From CAYRQP01 sp964426545 (GTDB lineage: Bacteria; Fermentibacterota; Fermentibacteria; Fermentibacterales; JCC-6): DNA of 64,000 bases. Position 1 is the first letter of the stretch. Every line of letters begins with the position of its first letter. Location of the stretch: contig CAYRQP010000002.1 of assembly GCA_964426545.1 (NCBI GenBank), positions 62,001-126,000 of the forward strand. The letters run 5' to 3'. A program made the translations under genes and the position numbers. Shown here one piece after another: positions 33,151 to 40,565 of the stretch. The notes under the pieces were generated by a model, which ran no database searches, was not told the DNA's origin, and was given only the letters and a program-made list of their open reading frames with translations.

Positions 33151-34584
33151 ATGAAAATCAACTTGAATCGATTGTCGGTGAAGCTGAAATCCATCAGCAC
33201 TCTGCAGATTCTCATAATCGTATTCCTGATTGCCCTTAGTTTGAGAGTTGCGGTACTGTTCACAAATCCACACAATATCGCTGACCACTGGGACGTGTCA
33301 CATTATGTTGTTATTGCACGAAATCTCGCTGATGGAAACGGTTTTGCGAATGAACCTGGACACCCGACTGCATTCAGATTTCCGCTTCTCCCGCCTGTTC
33401 TCTCTCTGTTCTTCAGAATATTTAGAGAAAGGTCTCTGGTTTTTGGGCAGTGGTACATCCCTTTTCTCTTTTTTCAATCTATCCTGGGTGCACTGATTGC
33501 ACCAATTACGGCATGGATAGGTCATGAGATAAAGGGAAAAACCCTTGCTCTCCTGGCAGGAATGCTGGTTGCAGTAAACACGGAACTGATATCCTATTCA
33601 CGGATGATGCTTCCAGAAACCATATTTTCCTTTTTGCTGTGCCTGATAGCTCTGCTTTGCATATATCTGATTCCGGGAAAAAGGAGAATACTCACATTCG
33701 CTGGCGGAATTCTTCTGGGTCTAGCAGTCCTCTGCCGTCCGGTAGCTATCGGTTGGGGGATTCTCCTTGCCGTTATCTTCATGTTCCGGAAAGAATACAA
33801 ATTGAGGGCGCGAATCAATCTCATTCTTCTCCTTGCAGCTGGCGGCATAGTAACGGTTGCACCTTGGCTCATCAGAAATCAGATTGTAATGAGCTCTCCT
33901 GTTTTCAGCACATCGAGCGGCATAGCATTCTGGCTTTACGGCCACAATGATGCTGCCAGGGCTGACGGGGATACTCATATCCCCGAAGAATACATAAAAG
34001 TAAATGAAATGGTTCGCCCCAGGGAATATCACATGCAGGAAGGTGGCGATCCCGCACAGATGATCCCCATCTACAATATGGAACCCGGGTATGAAGCATA
34101 CGGATTCGAGCGATCTGTTGTCGACAGGCTCGAAGGGCTTGAAGAGATTGAAGCCAATCAGGAATTCAATAGCATGGCGTGGGAATACATATGGGCAAAT
34201 CCGTTTGAAACGTTGACACACTCCATTAGCAGCCTGTTCCAAACCGTTGCCTATGCAGAAATGGATGGGAAAATCAATATCCAACTTACATTGATTATGC
34301 CATTTATTCTCCTCGGTATGTACTGGTTATGGAAACATTCGAGACACATTGCGCTGATAATCCTGGCATGTCTTCTATCTATGCTGGCAGTTCATTTCCT
34401 GTTTTATTTCGACCATAGATTCAGAGTGCCATATCTACCTTTCCTGGCACTACTCGGAGCAGCAGGATTTCTTACTGCGATAAACGGAAATTTGATTCGA
34501 ACAGAGAAAAACTTCTTCTTCGGCTGGATGGTGGTTCCTGTAGTCGTCAATTATTTTCTTCTATGGGGAAATACTACTGGATAA
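33151..34584 (+). CDS. GT-C type membrane glycosyltransferase (GT39/PMT-like)
   Basis: 477 aa with about ten membrane helices. The first periplasmic loop has DHWDVSHYVVIARNLADGNGF, the usual acidic-residue site (Asp near a membrane edge) and GFxxxPGxPTAFRFPLLP pattern of the GT39/ArnT-like lipid-sugar dependent transferases. It probably moves a sugar from polyprenyl phosphate to a surface lipid or protein at the outer face of the inner membrane. GAAAGG precedes the ATG. It starts a group with rfbD, gmhA and a flippase-like protein. Confidence 0.8.
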   Translation: MKINLNRLSVKLKSISTLQILIIVFLIALSLRVAVLFTNPHNIADHWDVSHYVVIARNLADGNGFANEPGHPTAFRFPLLPPVLSLFFRIFRERSLVFGQWYIPFLFFQSILGALIAPITAWIGHEIKGKTLALLAGMLVAVNTELISYSRMMLPETIFSFLLCLIALLCIYLIPGKRRILTFAGGILLGLAVLCRPVAIGWGILLAVIFMFRKEYKLRARINLILLLAAGGIVTVAPWLIRNQIVMSSPVFSTSSGIAFWLYGHNDAARADGDTHIPEEYIKVNEMVRPREYHMQEGGDPAQMIPIYNMEPGYEAYGFERSVVDRLEGLEEIEANQEFNSMAWEYIWANPFETLTHSISSLFQTVAYAEMDGKINIQLTLIMPFILLGMYWLWKHSRHIALIILACLLSMLAVHFLFYFDHRFRVPYLPFLALLGAAGFLTAINGNLIRTEKNFFFGWMVVPVVVNYFLLWGNTTG

Positions 34585-34602
34585 TGATTTAAGGATACAG
34601 AC

Positions 34603-35424
34603 ATCAATACACAACAACATACTCGATTTCTGATTGTAGGCTCGAAGGGGCAACTTGGCAGAGCATTCATGGAGACACTTGGAGAAAATGCTGTGGGTAT
34701 GGATCTCCCGGAGATCGATATAACAGATATGATGTCTGTGAATAATGCAGTTACTTCTGTTTGTCCGGACTGGATAATCAACTGCGCAGCAGTATCAGAT
34801 GTTGATTTATGTGAACGTGAGCCTGAGCTGGCTTATGCAGTTCATCACAGGGGAGTCGCCAATCTGACGAAGACCGGTATCAAAGTTCTGACAGTCTCGA
34901 CCGATCACCTGTTCGACGGGGGGACAGAGCGAAACACCCCTTATTTCGAAGATGATGTACCTAATCCGGTAAATATCTATGCAAAAAGTAAACTGGTAGG
35001 GGAGGAAGAAGTTCTTTCTGCCCGAAGTGAGAATATAGTTGTACGAACATCCTGGCTTTTTTCCGGAAGTACCGGACTTATCCCTTTTCTGTGGAAGAGT
35101 TTGAAAATAAAAGGCATGGTCAGGGCTGTTTCTGATCAGGTATCTGCTGTCAGTTACACATATAGTCTGGCAGAACAGGTACTTGCCGCAATAAGTGATG
35201 ATGTATCAGGTATATTACATATTACCGGGAATGATGAATTGAATCCGGTGCAGCTTGCGGAACTGATTTCGGAATACACGGGCGGGAGAGTAGAGAAAAT
35301 TCTCTGGAAAACCCTGGCGAAAGATGCCCTTAGGCCAGAGTATTCAGTTCTGTCGAGCAGGCGGGGATATATGCTCCAGAATGCTGAAAATGCTATTGAG
35401 AGATGGAAGGCAGACAATGAATAA
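34603..35424 (+). CDS. rfbD: dTDP-4-dehydrorhamnose reductase, apparent ATC start
   Basis: About 273 aa. The Rossmann motif FLIVGSKGQLGRAF lies upstream of the first ATG (34669), so the gene must start earlier. Between the stop at 34585-34587 and that motif there is no ATG, GTG or TTG; ATC at 34603 has AAGGA seven bases before it. CTG at 34630 is the other option but has no ribosome binding site and cuts the first strand. Later motifs are normal: NCAAVSDVDLCE, STDHLFDGG and YAKSKLVGEEEVL (catalytic YxxxK). It makes dTDP-L-rhamnose in the family. Overlaps gmhA by eight bases. Confidence 0.75.
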   Translation: MNTQQHTRFLIVGSKGQLGRAFMETLGENAVGMDLPEIDITDMMSVNNAVTSVCPDWIINCAAVSDVDLCEREPELAYAVHHRGVANLTKTGIKVLTVSTDHLFDGGTERNTPYFEDDVPNPVNIYAKSKLVGEEEVLSARSENIVVRTSWLFSGSTGLIPFLWKSLKIKGMVRAVSDQVSAVSYTYSLAEQVLAAISDDVSGILHITGNDELNPVQLAELISEYTGGRVEKILWKTLAKDALRPEYSVLSSRRGYMLQNAENAIERWKADNE

Positions 35425-35971
35425 CATAGAGAAATATCTAAATGAAGCGAGAAAAACAGTTACAAACATTGATACGCGTGATATTGCAGAAGCAGCAAAA
35501 CTCTGTATCGATTCGATATCTGCAGGTGGGACAGTATTTTTCTGCGGCAACGGTGGCAGTGCAGCGGATGCACAGCACTTTGCCGGTGAACTGGTCGCCC
35601 GGTTCAGAAAAGAAAGAAAGCCCCTTCCGGCCATAGCACTGAATTCCAATACTTCGATCATAACTGCTGTAGCCAATGATTCGGGATTTGAGAGTATCTT
35701 CAGTCGCCAATTGGAAGCACTCGCCAAACCCGGAGATGTACTGGTTGCCATATCGACAAGCGGAAACTCACCGAATGTTTTAGCGGCTGCCCGGTACGCA
35801 CGAACAATAAACACAATAGTAATATCCATGACCGGAACAGATGGCGGGGCTCTCGTCGAATTTGCCGATGCCGTAATTAAAGCACCTTCAAAACAGACCA
35901 GTCATATACAGGAATATCTCTTGATTGCCGGACACGCCCTGTGCGGTGAAATCGAAAGAAATCTCTGCTAA
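35417..35971 (+). CDS. gmhA: Phosphoheptose isomerase (sedoheptulose 7-phosphate isomerase)
   Basis: 184 aa. SIS domain with FFCGNGGSAADAQHFAGEL (the GNGGSAADAQH motif is diagnostic of GmhA), the LNSNTSIITAVANDSGFESIF block and the zinc-site residues His in DAQHFA and in the late SHIQEYLL/GHAL region. It starts the ADP-heptose pathway for lipopolysaccharide, so the cell very likely has an LPS-type outer membrane. ATG 35417 overlaps rfbD. Confidence 0.94.
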   Translation: MNNIEKYLNEARKTVTNIDTRDIAEAAKLCIDSISAGGTVFFCGNGGSAADAQHFAGELVARFRKERKPLPAIALNSNTSIITAVANDSGFESIFSRQLEALAKPGDVLVAISTSGNSPNVLAAARYARTINTIVISMTGTDGGALVEFADAVIKAPSKQTSHIQEYLLIAGHALCGEIERNLC

Positions 35972-35991
35972 AACCAACAAGAAAGCACATA

Positions 35992-37008
35992 TTGAAGAGT
36001 AACTCAATCTGGAAACATCTGATAATTGGACTGCTGATTGCAGTAATTGCCCTCTATCTCACTTATAGAAAAACAGACACTGCAGAACTTATGGATACGC
36101 TTCAAACGCTGAACTGGATTCCCCTCCTCCTTGTGCTTCCACCACTTGCTTTCAGCTACCTGTTCAGGATACTGAGGTGGCGGGTGCTTTTGTCGCCCAT
36201 TGCGAAAGTAAGCAGCAGAAAGGCGACAGGTCCGCTTCTTACGGGATTCATGGTGAATTCGATACTCCCGGGGCGGGTGGGAGAGATATTAAGGTCAATT
36301 CTACTTTCACGAAAAACTGATATTCCGGGCTTTGCATCGTTTGCAACAGTAGTTCTTGCTAGAATATTCGACGGACTCACTTTAGGTTTGATGACCCTTG
36401 TCGTACTTGTACGATACTGGAATGAATTGAGCCATGGAATTCGCCTGGGATTAGTTAGTGCCATAATCATGTATGTGGCGGTTCTGCTTGTGCTTATTGC
36501 ACTTCGAAAGTGGGACAGGAAAGCTGCTTATGTCCTGACAAAGCCGTTTAGGTGGATAAGACTTAAAACCGCTGCCTGCAAACTGGAAGAGATTTTCATT
36601 TCCTTTTCGAAAGGACTGACTGTTCTAAAAGATATGAAGGAAACAGTCACGGTTGTTTTACTGTCCTTATGTGTATGGGTCTGCCTGTCGCTTTCCGTTC
36701 TGCCTGTATTCGAGGTTATGGGTCAGGGAATAAACTGGTATTATCCGCTTCTCGTTCTGATTCTTGCAGGGCTTGGAATGTTGATACCCACACCAGCAGG
36801 AACGGGAACAGTTCACGGAGCCCTTGTCATAGGACTCCCCGTTCTGGGGCTGAGTATGGATACCGGAGTGTTTGCTCTGTTGTTTCACACAACGCAGTTC
36901 ATGCCCATTATTATTGTGGGGCTTGTTGCTGCGGTAATCGAGGGAGTCTCGGCATCTGATGTCAAACGGATAGCGGAAGATGATTCAAAATTGGGGACGG
37001 AGGAGTAG
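35992..37008 (+). CDS. Lysylphosphatidylglycerol synthase TM-domain / UPF0104 membrane protein
   Basis: 338 aa, about eight membrane helices. LPPLAFSYLFRILRWRVLL, GFMVNSILPGRVGEILRSILLSR and PTPAGTGTVHGALV are the conserved blocks of the LPG_synthase_TM (MprF flippase-like, AglD-type) family, implicated in lipid or lipid-sugar transport. Start TTG at 35992 is weakly supported. The last codons (LGTEE and TAG) come from the palindrome at 36989-37038, so that repeat supplied the C-terminus and stop. Confidence 0.8.
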   Translation: MKSNSIWKHLIIGLLIAVIALYLTYRKTDTAELMDTLQTLNWIPLLLVLPPLAFSYLFRILRWRVLLSPIAKVSSRKATGPLLTGFMVNSILPGRVGEILRSILLSRKTDIPGFASFATVVLARIFDGLTLGLMTLVVLVRYWNELSHGIRLGLVSAIIMYVAVLLVLIALRKWDRKAAYVLTKPFRWIRLKTAACKLEEIFISFSKGLTVLKDMKETVTVVLLSLCVWVCLSLSVLPVFEVMGQGINWYYPLLVLILAGLGMLIPTPAGTGTVHGALVIGLPVLGLSMDTGVFALLFHTTQFMPIIIVGLVAAVIEGVSASDVKRIAEDDSKLGTEE

Positions 37009-37038
37009 TTTACGTAAACTACTCCTCCGTCCCCAATT
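36989..37038. repeat. Perfect 50-bp palindrome with AATTGGGGAC ends
   Basis: Left arm 36989-37013 (AATTGGGGAC then GGAGGAGTAGTTTAC) is the exact reverse complement of 37014-37038, no loop. The first half codes the last five residues and the TAG of the upstream membrane protein. It could fold as a strong hairpin in RNA (terminator-like, TTTATTAT after it). Ends shared with 10395, 11430 and, loosely, the RAYT flanks at 53181 and 54035. Confidence 0.9.
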
Positions 37039-37085
37039 AATTTATTATATTTTCTGGTTCTACAACAACGAACAGAAAGGTCGTA

Positions 37086-37328
37086 ATGCCCACATACGAA
37101 TACAAATGTACTAAATGTGGAAATACCTTCGAAGCTCTCCAGAAAATGAATGATGAGCCATTGAAGGAATGCCTCGAATGCGGGTCCCCAATCAAAAGGC
37201 TTATCGGTTCCGGTTCAGGGATTATTTTCAAGGGCGCCGGGTTTCATGTGAATGACTATGCGGATGACAAATCGGAAAAGTCACCACCGCCGTGCTGCAG
37301 CGGCGGTACCTGTCCGCACGAAGATTAG
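37086..37328 (+). CDS. FmdB-family zinc-ribbon regulatory protein
   Basis: 80 aa. MPTYEYKCTKCGNTFEALQKM with CxxC and a second CLECG pair is the CxxC_CxxC_SSSS (FmdB) zinc ribbon, followed by GSGSGIIFKGAGFHVNDY, the usual continuation. The tail has extra cysteines (CCSGGTC). Family members are tied to one-carbon or amidase gene regulation in a few cases but mostly unassigned. GAAAGG precedes the ATG. Confidence 0.9.
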   Translation: MPTYEYKCTKCGNTFEALQKMNDEPLKECLECGSPIKRLIGSGSGIIFKGAGFHVNDYADDKSEKSPPPCCSGGTCPHED

Positions 37329-37356
37329 AGATGCTGTCGGGTAGGTACGTAAGGTA

Positions 37357-38697
37357 ATGAGGGGTGAAAATATCATAAGGAAATGTGTTCTGTTGTTCAC
37401 TCTTGTTCTGCTGATGACTGTCTGTGGCGGCAATGCAGCGGAAGATGGAAAAACACAGGTAATATTCTGGCATGCCATGGGCGGCCCGCTTGGAGAGTTT
37501 CTTGAAGATTCTCTAATTACGGAATTCAATACACTTCATCCGGATATCGAGATAGTTCACGTCAGCATGGGGAGTTACAGGGCTCTCTGCCAGAAAATAC
37601 TGGCGAGTGTGATGGCGGGTAATCCGCCTGTTCTCGCCCAGGCTTATGAAACATGGACATCCCAGCTTATACGCGGGGGTGCACTGGTGCCGATTGATTC
37701 GCTGATGGAATTAGACACTTCAGGCATCAACGAAAGATGGAGAAATGAGTTTTTCCCGGTCTTCCGTGCAAATAACACATACAACGGTCGGATTTACAGT
37801 TTCCCGTTCAACAAAAGTGTCCAGGCGCTTTATTACAATGTCGAACTGATGGACAGTCTCGGATTGGAAGTTCCGAATACCCATGCAGAATACAGGGAAG
37901 TCCTGATTGCGCTTACTCATGACGGCAACGATGACGGCGATCTTCATGATGACTGCGACAGATGGGGTACTGCATTCAATCCGAGTGTAGGGATGTTCGA
38001 AAATCTCCTTCTGCAACGGGGAGGAGCTCTTCTCAATGCAGACAGCACAAAGACAGCGTTCAATTCAACGGAAGGTATAGCGGCTCTCCAATATCTGATC
38101 GACTTGCTTCATAAAGACGGATGTGCGAGAATTGCATCGGGATATTCTCATCAGAATGATTTTGCCAAGGGTACAGTGGGCTTTGTGCAGGGCTCTACGG
38201 TATCGCTTGCTTTCATGGAGAGTAATTGGAGGCGGCGTGAAGAAAACGGTGATCCCACATTTACACTTGCAATGGCTCCGCTTCCGGTTGCTGATGTAGA
38301 AGCGGTGATAATTGCAGGTACGAATGTAATCATCTTCAAATCAGATCCTGCTGAAATCGAAGCAGGATGGGAGTTCATTAAATGGTTTACGGCTCCGCAT
38401 CAGCAGGCAAGGTGGAGTGCTGCTACGGGATATATCCCCGCAACTCAGAGTTCCTTCGACGATCCGGTGCTGCTGGAAAGGTTCGAGGATTGTCCGGGTT
38501 TCTACGATGCTCTGCGACAGGTAGAATATGCCTGTTTCGAACCGCAGGAGACTTTCTGGTATGACGGAAGGATGTTTCTTTCCGAAGCCGTCGAAATAGC
38601 AATATATGATAGAATGAGTGCTGAAGAAGCTTTACAAAGAGCAGCTGATCTTACAGATGCCGAACTTGCTTCGGAAGCCGCAAGACACGAGAACTGA
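37357..38697 (+). CDS. ABC transporter extracellular solute-binding protein, family 1
   Basis: 446 aa. After a signal peptide (about 1-30) the mature protein opens TQVIFWHAMGGPLGEFLEDSLITEFN and continues with PPVLAQAYETWTSQLIRGGALVPI and the FPFNKSVQALYYNVELMDSLGL block. These are close to UgpB-type sugar or glycerol-3-phosphate binding proteins. No permease or ATPase genes follow, so it is an orphan here. Whether it is a lipoprotein is unclear (Cys23 context LMTVC is not a good lipobox). Confidence 0.85.
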   Translation: MRGENIIRKCVLLFTLVLLMTVCGGNAAEDGKTQVIFWHAMGGPLGEFLEDSLITEFNTLHPDIEIVHVSMGSYRALCQKILASVMAGNPPVLAQAYETWTSQLIRGGALVPIDSLMELDTSGINERWRNEFFPVFRANNTYNGRIYSFPFNKSVQALYYNVELMDSLGLEVPNTHAEYREVLIALTHDGNDDGDLHDDCDRWGTAFNPSVGMFENLLLQRGGALLNADSTKTAFNSTEGIAALQYLIDLLHKDGCARIASGYSHQNDFAKGTVGFVQGSTVSLAFMESNWRRREENGDPTFTLAMAPLPVADVEAVIIAGTNVIIFKSDPAEIEAGWEFIKWFTAPHQQARWSAATGYIPATQSSFDDPVLLERFEDCPGFYDALRQVEYACFEPQETFWYDGRMFLSEAVEIAIYDRMSAEEALQRAADLTDAELASEAARHEN

Positions 38698-38716
38698 TAT
38701 TATGAAAGGGGCTCAT

Positions 38717-39730
38717 ATGAAATTGTTAATTCCGGTACTTGCAGCATTGTTGCTCACTGGATCAGTATTGGGGGAGACCATTACAATCGCCGAGGCGAGA
38801 GTCGATGCCAACGGAGATGGAATTCCTGATTTACTCGGTCAGACCGTGACAATAGAGGGAATTGCTACCTGCGACGGGACAACCTTTGGCGACATAAGCT
38901 GTTACATTCAGGATGAAACTGCCGGAATCAACATTTATGCTTATGACCCTCCTGTATCAGGTCGAATTCTGGCAGGAGAAAAATACAGATTGACCGGAGA
39001 AATAAAACAGTATAACGGTCTTACTGAGATATCTCCGGCATCTGCATCTGATTACACGCTTCTCGGAACCCCGGGAATTCCGGACGAATATTACAACATC
39101 ATGTATCCCAATTATATCATCAACGAAAGTTATGAAGGGGAACTCATGGTGTTCGGCAGTGTATCAGAGAGCCGCTGGGTAACCGTGGCAAACGAACCGG
39201 AATCAGGTGGCGGATGGAACTTCAATGTATGGAATGGAAGCACAGCCATTGCCGTTCATGTGAGTGATGATACAGGCATAAGCGTATCGGATATCCATGC
39301 GGGTACCAGATTGATCATTACAGGTATCGGCGGACAGTATGATTCAGAACCGCCTTATACTTCAGGATATCAACTGCTTCCAAGAGAACAGACAGATATA
39401 GTGCTGTTCAACCCATCGATTCAGGAGGGATTCCATCTTGAACTGCTAACACCCAATCCCTTTGCTCCGTCAATTGGCGAGACAATCACAATCGAATACA
39501 ACGGTACTGACATGAGATTATCACTTACAGTATTCGACAGAGCCGGAAGAGAGATTATTACGCTTGCTGATTCCCGTCCGGCCGGAGATATGATTATCTG
39601 GACCGGTAAAGATGCACGAGATGTAATTTTACCCGCAGGTTCGTACATTCTTCTTCTAGAAGGTGTGGATTCTGAAGGTAAACGATATACGACGACTGAG
39701 ACAGTAGTTGTCGCAACCCCCATGAATTGA
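38717..39730 (+). CDS. Exported OB-fold protein with FlgD-like C-terminal Ig domain
   Basis: 337 aa. ATG 38717 with AAAGGGG at good spacing; signal KLLIPVLAALLLTGSVLG. Residues about 20-240 hold two OB-fold-like modules (LLGQTVTIEGIATCDGTTFG, GRILAGEKYRLTGEI) as in exported DNA-binding or nuclease-associated proteins. The end (about 245-337: LELLTPNPFAPSIGETI, DRAGREIITLAD, PAGSYILLLEGVD) is a FlgD-like/T9SS-tail-like Ig fold, as found in FCB-group secreted proteins. Precedes three outer-membrane genes. Confidence 0.75.
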   Translation: MKLLIPVLAALLLTGSVLGETITIAEARVDANGDGIPDLLGQTVTIEGIATCDGTTFGDISCYIQDETAGINIYAYDPPVSGRILAGEKYRLTGEIKQYNGLTEISPASASDYTLLGTPGIPDEYYNIMYPNYIINESYEGELMVFGSVSESRWVTVANEPESGGGWNFNVWNGSTAIAVHVSDDTGISVSDIHAGTRLIITGIGGQYDSEPPYTSGYQLLPREQTDIVLFNPSIQEGFHLELLTPNPFAPSIGETITIEYNGTDMRLSLTVFDRAGREIITLADSRPAGDMIIWTGKDARDVILPAGSYILLLEGVDSEGKRYTTTETVVVATPMN

Positions 39731-39737
39731 GTTGGTA

Positions 39738-40565
39738 ATGAATAAATACGGAATACTGATTACTGCTCTGCTGGCGGTTCTGCTGTTCACAGGTCAGTCA
39801 TGGGCAGGATTCGAAGAACTTGAAATTGGTATAGTCTCTCAGGCAATGGGCGGTACAGGAGTTGTGCTTCCCGGACTTGGAGCGGTGCTTTTCAATCCGG
39901 CTTCAGTTGCCGGGAGTACCGGACCGTCTGCCATTATTTCCGGAAGACTGCCGTTCACTAATATGGATTTCGGAACCTATGGAGTTGATGGGGCTTTCCC
40001 GATCAGCAATATGTGGACTGCAGCGGTAAGTCTGCGCTACTTTGGTGGCGAACTCTATAATGAACAGACAGGTTCAGTCACCGTTGCCGGAAAACTCACG
40101 GAAGATATGTCTTTTGGAATACAGCCTGTTTTCTGCATGGCATCATTCGCCGATGGAGTAAGCAGCTACGGAAGCGGTTCGGCAATAGCCGTGAATCTTG
40201 GATTTCAGGTAGCAATGTATGACAGATGGATGATAGCTGCTTCTCTCAGAAATCCGTTTGAAGCAAGACTTGGTGAAAGCTCCGAACACCTTCAGAGAAG
40301 AATCGATGGAGGTATTCGTTATGAACCTGCTATGGGAATGATATCAGCACTTACGTTCTCGCGGGACTTCAACGGTCTCCGCATTCATGTCGGACAGGCA
40401 CTTCCTATCGGGGACGTTACTTTGATGGCAGGAGTGCAGAACAATCCCATGACAGTTTCGGGGGGATTATCCGCATCTGTATCAGGCATTACATTCCAGT
40501 ATGCCGTTCAGACTCACCCGCAGCTTTCCCTGTCTCATCAGGCCGGTGTGATCTATGCTTTCTAG
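39738..40565 (+). CDS. Outer-membrane protein, PorV/FadL-like small barrel
   Basis: 275 aa. Signal NKYGILITALLAVLLFTGQSWA, then the family-style beginning SQAMGGTGVVLPGLGAVLFNPASVAG (pattern 'aMGGtgva...a..NPA') seen in PorV, PorQ and FadL-type barrels of the FCB group. Ends in Phe. ATG 39738 follows a weak site; a TTG two codons earlier is in frame. Its 3' end overlaps the next gene by 11 bases, so the two are coupled. Confidence 0.7.
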   Translation: MNKYGILITALLAVLLFTGQSWAGFEELEIGIVSQAMGGTGVVLPGLGAVLFNPASVAGSTGPSAIISGRLPFTNMDFGTYGVDGAFPISNMWTAAVSLRYFGGELYNEQTGSVTVAGKLTEDMSFGIQPVFCMASFADGVSSYGSGSAIAVNLGFQVAMYDRWMIAASLRNPFEARLGESSEHLQRRIDGGIRYEPAMGMISALTFSRDFNGLRIHVGQALPIGDVTLMAGVQNNPMTVSGGLSASVSGITFQYAVQTHPQLSLSHQAGVIYAF

